NCBI GenBank assembly: GCA_964247055.1
Contig: OZ176050.1
Span: forward strand, 2,046,001-2,110,000
Source: Paragordius varius
Taxonomy: Eukaryota; Nematomorpha
DNA length: 64,000 nt
Direction: 5' to 3'
The translations under genes and the position numbers were made by a program. The notes beneath the pieces are model-generated. The model saw only the letters and a list, made by a program, of their open reading frames with translations. It searched no databases and was not told where the DNA came from. Shown piece after piece: positions 11,575 to 23,985 of the stretch (within the stretch, counting starts at the first letter, position 1; the number at the start of each line of letters is the position of its first letter).

Positions 11575-12310
11575 ATGGATATACAAATAAGCCGGTGCAA
11601 TTTAGATTCGATCTGGCACATGCACATCCTGTTGGAATTTATTGATTTTAAAAACTACTCAGATTTAGACGCAATCTCTAAAGAGCATCGCAAAGAAGAA
11701 AAATATAATGAGTTTTGGCAAGATGTGCGAAACAAATATGAAAACATAAAAAAATGTGCCCAGGTTATCTTCACCGTTTTCCCTTCAACTTACATATGCT
11801 AGGCATATTTAAAAATTAAATATATCATACTTATAATCGCCTCACAGAGGTCAATACGGACCACGTATGAGTATCGGCCTATCATGAGGCTATACAAGAT
11901 TTTTGTTGATTAATATTTAAATTTATTTTATTATCAAAAAATTTGTTTGGTAGGAGATATATTTTGGGTGCTAATTGCGACCCGAAAAAATCTCGGTCTA
12001 CTGATACATCAAATATTTGTAGATATTAGCCAAAAAAGATGACCTGTAAAATTTTTTTTGGTGAGTACCACTAGCGTTAAAACAAATCATAATTCTGGAA
12101 TCGATTTGACTTTTGAAGAAGAAGTGGATCTTTAGGCGTCATTCTGATCAGTGTCCAAGTTATATAACAGAAGACCCTTTAAGATGATATTTGCGGAATG
12201 ACAATCTACCAAATATAAACTGAATTCCACAGTTTGCACATCTTTTCAACAAATGTTCTATAAAGTTATCCAATTTTTACAAGGGAATTGCGAAAATTGT
12301 CGATAATAGC
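11575..12310 (+). pseudogene. hAT transposase C-terminal relic (ZBED/FAM200-like clade), copy 1
   Basis: The plus strand reads LEFIDFKNYSDLDAISKEHR, then KYNEFWQDVRNKYENIKKCA and QVIFTVFPSTYIC. After a stop the frame resumes with RLTEVNTDHV. This is the C-terminal dimerisation region of hAT transposases related to the domesticated ZBED5/FAM200 proteins (family pattern: EFW, then FxxTYxCExxFS, then RNRL-D). A second diverged copy lies at 62,740-63,400 and aligns on past the coding part to about 12,310. Several stops and shifts mean it is dead. Confidence 0.65.
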
Positions 12311-12939
12311 AGTTATATTGATTTTATTTTAAATACGATAGGTTAACCAACTGTCATTTTTACACATAAATTATATGTTAATTTATTTACACTTTTTATA
12401 ATTTGTAACATTCAAAAACTGTGGTGACTAAACATTCTAAAAATCCTGTTATTATATAATCTAAAAGTTGAATTGTGATTTTATCTTTCATGGGAGATGA
12501 TATTTAGTCTATTTCAAACATTTTTTCGAAATGTGAAATATGGAATTGTGGATTGAAAATAAGTTAGGGGCAATTCAGATAATTTAGAAATGCAAAATAA
12601 AATATTTTTTTACAAACTGGTTAGTTTTGTAAGAATAGGTAGGTGAGTACGGTCTCCCTAATATTTTAAAATAAAATATATGAAACTCTATATAAACCAT
12701 TTGAATATTACAGAATTTTGTAAAAAATATTATTAATGCGACAATTAATAGCCAATAAATATAATAAATTGTTTTGATGATGCCATAGTGTAAACAATCA
12801 TATATTGATTATCAAAAATTACATTCAAATTTCTCTAAAAATGCTCCCATAAAATTTAAGAGTATTTTGGGTCTTTTGTATACGCATTTTATTCAATAAA
12901 TATCTCATATTTTAGTTGTAAATAAATTTTATTTTAACA
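12311..12939. other. AT-rich spacer between transposon relics
   Basis: No gene or clear repeat seen; probably decayed transposon sequence between the hAT relic and the repeat copy that starts at 12,940. Confidence 0.3.
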
Positions 12940-14130
12940 AAAAAATATAACGCACAACAATTAAAAGGCTTCCTCATCATTATATAACTCTATGGTTAGC
13001 AATTTTAGCACTTGTATCGTATAGCAAATTTCAGAAAATATCAAAAATTTAAGTAATTAATTACTAAACATAACAATTTTTATAAATATAGTTTTAGTTA
13101 AACATATTAGTATTGTGATTCATTATTTTGTAATATTCTAAAACAATAATTATTACAAATCAAGCCAAGAGTATAATATGGATATAGTTATAATAGAGCT
13201 ATGCGAAGTTCATACATTTCGCCAGTAGAGATCCATATTAATTGTTAAATGTTTCTATTAAACCGTCAATAGGGGAAAAAATTATACCTGCTGACAACAT
13301 TAAAGTTTTTTACCCTAGTAAACAATCTTAAAGTCCCATATAATCAATAATAACTGTTTACCATTTAAAGATAAAACTCTGTTTAACTTATAATTTACTA
13401 TATGGTTCTCTGCATATTCAATTCTTTATCCGACTCACTTAAATAGTTCAAATCAGATTCTGTATTAAAGTAAATACGAAACTTTGATATATCTATTCAC
13501 TGGATAATTTTATTCGATTTTAATGGGATGTTTTTTGATTTCGAAAAAAGGTAGGGAGTTGGTAATGGACCCTGTAATAGACATTAAAAAACCTCATTAT
13601 TTTTATTGACTTATTAACGAAGTAGGTGCCCTCTTATTCAATATATGTCGCAAATGCTCGGTTTAGCATATTTTACAAATGTTCATCCATCATATCTCAA
13701 AAAATATTATTTATAAAAACTCCAAACAGCCTTCATTTATACCTTATCAAAAAATTTGAACAAAAAATTAAGCATGCTAGGAATCACATTAAATCCATGT
13801 TGGAAAATATAGCAGCCAAATAATGAAAAGGCGTAGTAAGCTAAGAAAAGTTTTAACATTACTTAACATGTAAGATAAGTTCCATTGTTTACACGGGTTA
13901 GCGATTGTAAGGTGATATTAGCTGATAACAGAGGTGTAGCTTGCATCGCCCCTTGCATTTTAAATATATAATTGAATTGACGACCATTCATAAATGGGTA
14001 ATTTTTTTTTGTATTATTAATAACATTTAAATGCCTCTTTTTTTCATTATTTTTTCCAAAATTAGGGGCCCCTTCAACTATGGCGCTTGGTGCAACAGCC
14101 CCTTCCCCCCTCTAGCTACGCCACTGTGTA
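12940..14130. repeat. Dispersed repeat copy 2 (hAT-like end at right)
   Basis: Co-linear with 1-1,205, with many small substitutions and indels. It ends at 14,110-14,130 with CTCTAGCTACGCCACTG, the reverse complement of a CAGTGGCGTAGC hAT-type terminus. As in copy 1, a mariner N-terminal relic follows directly, so the two copies share a composite structure. No intact ORF. Confidence 0.65.
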
Positions 14131-14134
14131 GTTT

Positions 14135-14485
14135 ATTTTTGTGATACATGTAATGCTTTCAGCCAATTACCGTTAAGTTTGAGTTAAGCCATCATCCAAC
14201 AAAGCTTGCACTTGATCGTCTTCGCAGTTTGTGGTCTAATTGAACGCCCATTTCACTTTTTAACCTCAACTTTTAAATATTCGAACCCGTGCTTCACATG
14301 TTTTATTTGATGGATCATATTTACCATATGTTTCAACCAGCAAATGAAGAGATTCAACCCTGATATCAGAAAAGCAATGCGAGCCGCAAATGTTGTATTT
14401 CAGGCTTAAAATTCGACCTGGTTACTGAATGATAAAAATAAGACGCTTCCTTTTGGCGAACTTATTATGTGTGTTGTAGATTAAT
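14135..14485 (-). pseudogene. mariner transposase N-terminal relic (second copy)
   Basis: Minus-strand frames read HLRLALLF, LVETYGKYDPSNKTCEARVRIF, then CEDDQVQALLDDGLTQT. These match the first about 100 residues of mariner transposases: HxRxxLLYEFxxG, a Cys-containing helix followed by W/I-F-x-RFKSGDF, then LLDEDxxQT. The frame is interrupted, and the catalytic part is absent because the dispersed repeat adjoins it. Confidence 0.65.
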
Positions 14486-15430
14486 GGCAGATAATCAAAA
14501 TGGGGTCTCTATCAAATAAATAATCAGTCTACTTTAAGCCCACGTCTTATCCTAGTTAAAACGACAATGAGTTATGACTACACCTGGTACGATGAAAGTC
14601 GATCTTATCATTTTAGCGACTTTTTGGTTAAATGAAGGATTCGGGCGCAATAACGGTTTTTATCTATATTTTTAGAAGCCAGTTTAAATGTGGAATTTTA
14701 AAAAATAAGGTTAAATTAGAATATTTTAGGTGTTTTTATTTTGATTAAGTTATTAAATTGCTTTCAAGATCAATACAAAAAATATAAATGTAAAATTTTA
14801 GACATTTTGTACAGACAATTTTTTATTTCTTAGGCCTAAATCTTAAAATCCATATGCATACATTATGAAATGAAATGATTAATGAATGCTTCCAGTAAAT
14901 TACCAAAATCTAAATTAAATGTAATTAAATCATGGATTAAATGGATTTAATTTATTATGTTGAATAAGGAGTAGTGGATGAATATTTTATAATGCATTAC
15001 AATGACTGAATGTTATTGGAGATTCGAAAAAAACTTAAAATTATATGACTATAAAACTTTTAATGGTAGATGGTTTTAAATCTCAATGTGTTTTTTATGG
15101 CATAAAATTGCAATCTACTAAAACGAGCCTTCTCCAAACAAATATTTTAGTTTTTAACTATTGAGCACCATCACGCTATATACCGTCACCACAATTATAT
15201 AATACTTGGTAAAGCAATGTTGATAGATTGAAACATTTTAGTTGTAACCCCTCATATTTTTACATTGTTTCTCTTACAATGAAACCAATTAAAAATAAAC
15301 GAAAAACAAAGTCAAATGATGTTTTGATATAACTCGAATTTGGTTCAATAAGCTTTGATCAATAGTTGTGTCTAACCTTTTTTCAAAATTGATTATAAAA
15401 GCCGAAAAAATACTATTAAATTGAGTATTA
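14486..15430. other. AT-rich spacer
   Basis: No gene, RNA or strong repeat identified. Confidence 0.3.
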
Positions 15431-15439
15431 TCCTATTTA

Positions 15440-16480
15440 CAATGGAAACAGTTAAGGTGGATTTTTTGGATGAACTTCATAAAATGCATTTTAAGATAAA
15501 TAGTTTTTTGTGTGCCAGGCGTAGTCATGAGTCCAAAGAAGGGGAAGTAGCAATTTTTTCTAATCGGCTTTTACACACTTGGCCCATATCTCTGGCAATA
15601 GAAGAATGCCATGCCAGAAAAACTGAGTGTTTTCAAGGTAAACCATTTGTCAACGTCTTTTAAAATATTCAAGCGATGCTCTGCGCTGTATCCTATTGAT
15701 GTTGTGATGTAATAGTCAGATAACGTCTAGAGACTACATTGGAAGCGGAAGTCCCCATCGAATCAATTTTAAGGCACCTTTCACTGGTTTTGCCGCAAGA
15801 CGGAGCCTCGTCATGTAGCAAAAACACTTTTCTATATCATCTGGCCCATTCCGTCCTTTATGTTAGCGGTAGAGTTGTATATTAGCAATTTCACCCTCTA
15901 GAAGTTTATATTTTTACTGAAACAATTTACCATTGATGTTGATGGACCGGCTTGGCATGGTAAAAAACCCGACATTCTGCAAAATAAAGCCACTTATCAC
16001 GCGTCACAACTCGGCGCAAAAAGATTATCTTTCGTGAAGTTGAGGAATTCACAAATCCCTTTGATTTTTGATTTAACGTTATTCGTGTGGGGACTCATTT
16101 ATCGAGTAGACTGATCCATCGCTCGTACACGTCTACTGATTGTTTTTTGTTATAGGCGTAATGTTGCCAATTGTTTCTGGGTTTAGGTCATCGTCCAATA
16201 ATTCTTGAATTTTATCGTCTTGGCAGTTATTTCCCGAAAGCCCAATCCTATTATTATAACATTTACAAATTTAAATCGATGAACTGGATGTTTCTGACTG
16301 TACGATGATGGCAATGCGTACCGCAAACGCTCTTTTTCACGGATGAAATTCGCCATGATTACTGAACATAAAAATAAGACGCTAACTTTTGACGGACTCA
16401 AATTGTGTGTGTTAGTTTAAAGCCAAATATATAAAATAATCTCTGTATCAAATTAATCGTCTGCGTACATTTTGCTGACC
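15440..16480 (-). pseudogene. Near full-length degenerate mariner transposase gene
   Basis: Four mariner blocks appear in order on the minus strand. The N-terminal linker is CQDDKIQELLDDDLNPETIG near 16,210. Next is FLRRVVTRDKWLYF near 16,000, against family FLxRIVTGDEKW with the first catalytic Asp. HDEAPSCGKTSERCL follows near 15,800, against family HDNARPHxAK with the second Asp. Last is VDKWFTLKTLSFSGMAFFYC near 15,630, against family VDxWIxSKDExFFxxGIxxLPERW. The span of about 1.04 kb equals a normal mariner ORF of about 345 codons, but stops and frame changes are spread throughout. It is a plain dead DNA transposon. TIRs were not located. Confidence 0.75.
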
Positions 16481-17713
16481 TCACCTCTTAAAACCAGTTT
16501 AGATTCGATAAATTAAAAATTATAGAGTTTTTAGCATCCAAACAGCCTTTTGTATCCCTATATAATAAGTTTATACCAACCAATATTAACAAAATATCAA
16601 AATGCAAAATATATAAAAATATTTTTTGCTGTTCTCTTGTGCAAGAATTGATTTTATTGTATAATCAACTTGTCAATATTTTTATTAAAGCAGAATAATA
16701 TTTCCAAAAAAAACAAAAAAATATTTTAAATAATACAATTTAAAACTGTGTATAAAAATTTTGAAAATAGTAAATTACCAAATAGCTCTGTGAACTCACT
16801 ATTTTCCCATGAACATATATAATTTAAAAATTATTATTGTATATTAAGCATTACATAATAAATCTATATTTATGATTCGATAATCGCTAAGACCGTTCGT
16901 CATAAAATATGATTAGTTTTATAAATTTCAACTTTTTGGAAAAACGGTAATTTTTTCACAAAATTTTTTTTATGATTTATTCCAACCACAAATGTAGACA
17001 CCTAGTTTCTAATGTGAGATTAGTCTGTCTTATTTTTGTATATTATGCAGCAAGTTAATTCAAAACCTTGACGTATTATTATTATACACCAACAAATAAA
17101 TTATTTATGGGAAAGTTTAATTATTATTTTATTTGATTGTGCTATTTTGATTTGTTAATTAACATATCCATCTAACTCTAGAATTAGATCTATTTATTGT
17201 AGGCGTTAGTGGTAAAACTTGGCGTAAAAAATCCTCTCATAGCAATTTCAAACTGTATTGGGGGGGGGGACTTTTCTTTAAACCTAATTTATTCATTAAT
17301 AAACTCACCTCTTACGTTATTTATAATTATAATAATTGTTAAATGTCGTGATTCTCATTTGGATATTATACATATATATATCACGAAAATTAAATATCGC
17401 ACAAATTATAATAAATTATTATCAATTTTTAATTAAAACACACAACCACCAGAAATGTGGATTGAGAAGAAACCAAAGAAAGGACGACAAATCACAAAAT
17501 ATTATTAATTTATTTTTGCAAATTATATTAGCGCGCACACACACATCTATTTTCCTAAAGTAAAAGGGAAGCAGGAAAAAGCAAGGTGAGAAAAATACAT
17601 AATATTTTTTTTGGTTCTCTATCGACACAATATATCAGCACATCCACTTTTTTAATTATAATTATATTCATTACTAACACTTTATAACTTTTATACAATT
17701 TGTATTCTTTGCA
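16481..17713. other. Upstream region of the neuropeptide gene
   Basis: AT-rich. A G9 run sits near 17,261. TTCTTTGCAG at 17,705-17,714 looks like a splice acceptor just before the signal-peptide exon, implying an upstream untranslated exon somewhere here. I cannot place it or the promoter. Confidence 0.35.
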
Positions 17714-17829
17714 GAATTACGATATTTTTGTCCGAATTTTTATCTACCAATATCACGAACTTTCTTACATTTCGTACAAACTTTGGATCGAACCCTTGTG
17801 ATTTTTTTTATATTTCAAAAAAAGTGCAA

Positions 17830-20800
17830 ATGAATATTAAGATTTTCTTGGGAGCTTACCGATTTTGTCTGTTGGCACTCTTTGTTGGACTTATTCTGCC
17901 AGGTTTAATCAAATTCGTATATAATTTTTTCGGGGGGTACATATTTTTCTTGGAAAATTATCAGATTTTAACATTTTTTTCAAGAGCTTATTAAAACATG
18001 GGATTTGAATTTTTTAATGTTAAATATATGTAATCAAGTTATAATTTGTTAAATAATATCGTGTTTTTTGTGCGAAGAAATTTTCAAGTCTATTATCTAA
18101 AATTCGTTAACTTAGTTAATGATAATTAAAACACGCTAAACTAGCTACATTTGCGATATTCCATTAAGAAAATTAGGCTTTGTATATAGACAAAGAGGTA
18201 CATATCATCAATCCTTAATTGTGATTTTATAGAGAAAGTTACAACAAATTAATTTTTAATTTCCTTTACCTAATCATAAATATGTATGTATCCAATATAA
18301 CTCCTACAGATATGTATGCACAACTTAATTAAAACACCAATAATACTAATTTTTATATTATTAATACTGGTATTTTTTAGAATTCATAAGGCTTCTGTTA
18401 GTACATCTACCGTATTATTTTGGGTTAAAATATCAATAATTAAATATTGATTGATTTTAAACCAACATTTTTGTATTCAAATAAATGATAGTAACTTAAT
18501 TAAGGTGAAAATGTTCGAAATGGACTGTAGGTCTTATGAACGTTGATAATATATGCGCAGGATTTATAATAACAATATCAAAATTAAATTTGGCATCTGT
18601 AAAATATCAATTTCGTCTCAATTTTAAAAAATATCATCCATTTCAAAATTAAGATAAATGATTTCATATACAAAGATTAAAATTATTGGGACTAACTTTT
18701 TTAAAAAACTTCCTTTCAAACTAATTTATATAGATTGAAATCGCACATGATTTTATTAAGCATTAAAAATAGGCGTAATGTTATTGTAAAGCATAATTAA
18801 CTCTTGGATATAAAGTTTGTTATATTTTGTTGCTTCCATTTTCTCGGTCATAATTTAGTTGTCAACAAGCGTATCCAAGTCATTACAAATTCTCTTTAGA
18901 TTAGTTTATGAATAGTTTTGCTATAAAGTACTTGATTAAGGGGGTCAAATCTAAAAAAAGATGCAGATTTCATGGCAGCCTAGGTTACTATTTTGCAAAA
19001 AAATATCTGAAGTCGTGTAAAAGGCTTGCAAGAATTATCAAAACTCTCCTAAATTTAACATTTTAAACGTAACATTTGGATTTCGCCGCTACCATAGTGT
19101 GTAGATGGTTAATGTGTTTAATTCCCAAATCTATCTCTTCTTCGGAGAATCGGTCGTTGGTTTTATATGATCACAAAATATAATCTTTTTTTATTCTATT
19201 TCATAATATATTCAATAAATCAATTTGTTTTGGTACATTATTTCTCTAAAGATGGAACCAAATCTTGTTAATATGATACCATCATTAACTCTTATCTAAA
19301 ATTGTTTGAGAGTTTGTACTGCTCATAAAACCAGATAGTTTAATATTAAAATCATCGAAACTCTTGAGCAAGCGGGAGGGGTGATTAAAAAATTTACCCA
19401 TACTTTCAATATTTCGACCGTAAGTTAATTAAAATTAAAAATATTTCCAATATATATAAAAGCGATGTGCTTTTTATATACTACTCACGGTTAAATGTTA
19501 TGAACGGCCTAATATTTTAGTAGTAGAACTTAAGTTAAGTACTAAATACAAAATATTTTTAAGGCATAGATGCAAATAACCGTTATGAAAGATTTCAGGC
19601 TTAGATATTTTTTCCTTATGGAAAAAAATAATATTTGGCCATAAATCACCATTAATAAGTGTAATGAAAATATCTTAAGAGTTTATTTCTCCCACATTTT
19701 GTGTGTTAAGTTAAAATAAAAGGTTGTCTACAAGTTAATATTTTTACCTATTTATCATTTTTATTAATTAAAGAAGATCTAGACATGCTGAGTGTCTAGT
19801 TATTTTACGCTCTAATCTTGTCCAAAGCCAGGCTTATTTTATTAACTACTTTAAAAATTAATCAATCATTTTTTGTTCAAATCTATGTCTTATGGTTTTC
19901 TAAAAAAATTTGCAAAACGTGATTAAACCCTAAATTTTGTTTGTTAATATCATCTTTTTTTGTAAAAATTGATGATTAATGTAATTTAATTGAAATTTAT
20001 GAAACAGTAAAATTTTAAGGCTGTTAAAATTTTTTAGAAACTTTTTTCCCATTTGAATACGGGAAATATTTAATTATGAGAGATTATTAATATATATAAC
20101 TTTACCATATACCTGCATTTTATTATTAGTATTAATATGGTAATTTTTTAAATTATATAATTTAGTTTTGTTATTAATTTTGTAAGTTTTGAATACGAAG
20201 GCCAAAGATTTTCGATTTAAATTATGACTCTACTGGAATTATAGTATAATAATAATTATTATTCTTACCAAGTTTGGCTCCGACTTATTTTTAATTAAGT
20301 TAGGACCTGAATACTGTTGCACAAACCTTTGTATTTGGATTGTAACCAAACTATATTCAGTTTTAAGTTCTGATTCAAATTTGATTAAATTTTTTTATAA
20401 ATTAGGTATTTAAGAAAAAAATCTTAGTTTTCCTAAAACGCAAAGGACTATCAATTTATTTAACATTTTTTAACCTTGTTAAAATATAAATAATACAGAT
20501 TAGGGTTTACTATTTGGTTAAGAGGCCCTTCACATATACAACCACTGATTTAATACCTCATGATTTTATGGCTTTTAAATATTTTCATTAGGTGGTTAAA
20601 AACAATTTTTTACATTATTCCTGAATTGGCTACAGACTTAAATCTATTATCTCGTTTTAGGTGTGGAGAGTCAAGGTAAAGCCCTCCTACCATTTCCTCG
20701 TATAGGTCGGGGCGGAGGAGGTGGCGGATATTACGATTATGAGGCCGCTTATTACCCGCGTGTACGATTTGCTCGCAGATACGATGATTATCCCACGTAC

Positions 20801-20920
20801 CTTAAGCTAAAAAAGCGTGCCATGATTCCACAAATGCGCTTCGGTCGATCACTCGGTAAGGAAAGCAATGCAATGAGTGGAAGGGCTTGGGCTGATATTC
20901 CATACCCAAGATTGGGTTAA
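17830..20920 (+). CDS. CAPA/periviscerokinin-like neuropeptide precursor, two coding exons
   Basis: Coding exon 1 is 17,830-17,902; exon 2 is 20,661-20,920. The intron of 2,758 nt ends TCGTTTTAG, and its donor CCAG|GTTTAA is weak. It is phase 1 and keeps frame (G|GT = Gly), giving 110 aa. Residues 1-24 are a typical secretory signal peptide (MNIKIFLGAYRF, then a Leu/Phe/Val core). The mature part holds KALLPFPRIG|R (amidated PFPRI), AAYYPRVRFA|RR, a KKR site, AMIPQMRFG|R (amidated MRF) and a terminal AWADIPYPRLG (amidated PYPRL). PFPRI-amide is close to tick/mite and insect CAPA/periviscerokinin ends. The mix with an MRF-amide is unusual. Expected role: a secreted ligand for PRX-amide GPCRs. 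An AATAAA lies at 21,195. No other family explains a signal peptide plus three Gly-amidation sites. Confidence 0.75.
17903..20660 (+). other. 2.76-kb intron of the neuropeptide gene
   Basis: AT-rich sequence without any coding frame of note and without a recognisable nested element. It separates the signal-peptide exon from the exon carrying all bioactive peptides. Confidence 0.5.
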
Positions 20921-21200
20921 AAGACACAGAAAATGTGGCTCCTTAAACAAAATTCTGCTAGAAAACATACGCATGAATTCTCTCTCTCTCATAATTTAAT
21001 TTTTTGGCATATATCACTTAATCTATCTATATCCATATATAATACGTTTTTACCTTTAAATATATTATATTTTAATCTTTGATTTAATGTGCCTCTTATT
21101 GAATATTGTATTTGAATTATCTTAACCAAATACTACTATTTTTAAGCCATTGTAAATCTGTTTTTATGTCACAAGAATTTAAACCTAATTTTTAAATAAA

Positions 21201-23985
21201 TAACGTTAAAATTTGTTAATTTTTTTAAATTAAATCGTATTATAAATTCCCCCATTATAAACTTCACATTGTTAATATCAATATCAATTGATATTAAGAT
21301 ATTTAAAAAGATTTGATAAAAATAACAATTAAATCGAAAAGTATATTTTAGACATAACTATTTTTTATAATTCGGCAATAAAACCATATAATTTGAAAAT
21401 AGTAACAAGCTATACATTTTAATTTATTTTAGAGCTAAACTTCATTTTTTGTGACACTTTCCAATTTCATAAAAATTACCCCTTTTTAAAACCTCGATAA
21501 TTGTGGTGCGAAATGAAAAAGCATATAATCACTGTTTATTGCTGTGTGGTGTGATCAAAGTTGGCTTAAAACAGGAAATCAATTAATTTCTAATTTATGA
21601 TTTTTTTTAATTTACATTGAATGAATGCAGTTGTAGTTTTTTTTATAATTAAGGATGATTTTCGCAATATAAATAGGCACAAACACAGCAGAATTATTCA
21701 GCAGTATTATATAGTTGTATTACTAAAATTTATAAATATAGCTAACATATATCATCCTCTGGGAGAATACAATGAAAAGGGATGATATTAATTAAAAAAA
21801 TAATTTTTGGCTTAACCAGCAAAATCACAAATAAAAAGATTTATTAATGGATGCTCTTTACTTCATAATCCTTTTTTGACAGGCAGGTAAGTTAAAGCAT
21901 GATATTAAATCATAAATTATGTAAAGAAATAAGACCAAGTATAAAAAATATTAAACTGATGCATCGCCGAAATTTCATTATTTAATTATCGATATTTAAA
22001 TATGATTTATTTAAAAATATTAATATGTGAATATTTTTTGCAAAGAATATGTAATGCATATAAAAAACATATGGCTTAAGTCAATTATTATTCTTATTAT
22101 AGTATCGATACCCTAAACTTATCATATGCTTTGAATTTACCATAAGACCAAGGGGTTAAAAATTTGCCAATTTTGGATTATCCAGTTTTGAAACATAAAA
22201 ATTAAAATATCTCGTTAAATATAAACAAGTTAAATTTTTATCTGACTGTAAACAGTCAGTCTCCTTTGATATTTTATATTTTTGATTAATACACCAATAG
22301 ATAATATTTCAATAATAAGAAGTAACGCATTCAAAAATGTTTTTATAATAAAACCTGAAGTAATTCATCAGTAAAAATTTATGGAGTTCAACTAAATAAT
22401 CAGTTATGTCTAAAAGCGCATGCTTTTTTGTTGGCTTCTTAAATTTTGTATTAAAAATATGTGATCAGCCCTTTCGGTACCTGATATTAGGAATAAATAT
22501 ACTTTTTATTCAATGATACAAATTAGATATAAATTTTCCTATACTAGCTTAATGAATATTTTGTTATCTTTCTATTAAAGGTTATTTATTTATAATTAAC
22601 AAACCTGTTAATTATTATTTGGTGCAAATTTTAGTAATAGTAATCTAGTGTGTATGAACCGAATAAAACAAGTTTTTTGTTATTTTTCAATTAAAAAATT
22701 TTACAGATTATACACAAAATAAAATACTACTGATTTTATTTCTACAAAGCATTTTTGACATTTAACTCTTGAAATGTCCAAAATGTTTTAATAGCGTTTA
22801 GACCAAATTTGGTGTCAAATTGCGAAATTTCAAAAAAAACGCGATACTGAAATGGGGCTTTCTTATTTTAGGAAATGCAGAAATTGAGCTTTATTTTTTT
22901 ATATGCACACTTTTTATTATATTTTAATAGATATATGTATTAAATATGACATTCGTAGAAAATGCCGCGAAAAAGGTTTTTGGACATTCAATGATCATTT
23001 AAAATAAAGGTAAATGCTTTATTTTAAATGATCACTAAATTATATTTTGGCGGCCAAAAGTCAACTCTTTAAAATGGTTTTTCTTAATATTTTATAAACT
23101 TTTTGGGGTGTATATATTTTAGAGCGATTGGAAATTCGAATAGCTTAAAAAATATTTTACATGTTAAGCCTATATTGAAAATATGATTTTATTAGCCTTT
23201 TAAAAAAGAATCATTATCTCAAACCTACCGCCATTTTTTTAAAATTTAATAATTTGATCGCTGTAATTGAAAAATGTAAATAACTAACTGTAAAAGCTTT
23301 CAGGGTACATTCTACCAATTGATTTTAAGATCAGCTGTTCTCCGTCGGTCTTTGGAACAGCCAAATTTTAGACTTTAGAAATCATAAACTATAAAAAATT
23401 TAAGCTTTTTATCTAGTACATGAGAACAATGTTTGCTAATTAAATTTTTACTAAAATATATAAAAACAGCGATTAGCAAAATTGAGCTAGGGTGTATAAA
23501 ACTACGCCATATATCAACTGGGACAAAAATGAAAAACGAAGTGAAAATTTAAAATATATATTTTAAAGATTAAAATTATCGGCGTTGATATTGTTGATAA
23601 TATTAGCTCTACGTTTTAATCGTATTTTAGATATCTAAAATCGGGAATCTTAGAAAATTGTAATTCTACAAGGTTTGATAATTGAATTTTAACCAATAAA
23701 AAGTGGCTGCTTTGACTTTATGCTTTGGGATATAAATTATCCCAAAATGTCTGTCAGACTATATAGACACCAATTCTAATTTCTCGGATTGTTTATGGAA
23801 ATATTTTAACTTAATTCAAATGTTTGATGGGCCACATAAATTTGAGGGCGGCATGTTAAGGACTTCTATATATTTTACTGATTTGAATTGTTAGAAACGC
23901 AGTCGAAAATATTTTGTTAAATAATAATATACGAACTCATATCGTTAACTTTTGAGTGTTTTATAACATGCTTTTCATATGTTAA
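21201..23985. other. Intergenic region before GTF3C1
   Basis: AT-rich and gene-free. It holds a short palindrome near 21,270 (TTAATATCAATATCAATTGATATTA) and a strong 18-bp hairpin at 22,991-23,034. The GTF3C1 promoter must lie near the right edge, but no motif stands out. Confidence 0.4.
22991..23034. repeat. Perfect 18-bp hairpin
   Basis: TGATCATTTAAAATAAAG and its exact reverse complement flank a 7-base loop (GTAAATG). It is far from both neighbouring genes and most likely the core of an old MITE. Confidence 0.6.

Noticed and set aside
15421-15663. 80-codon plus-strand ORF
   Set aside because: It is the opposite strand of the mariner C-terminal relic, which has a family match.
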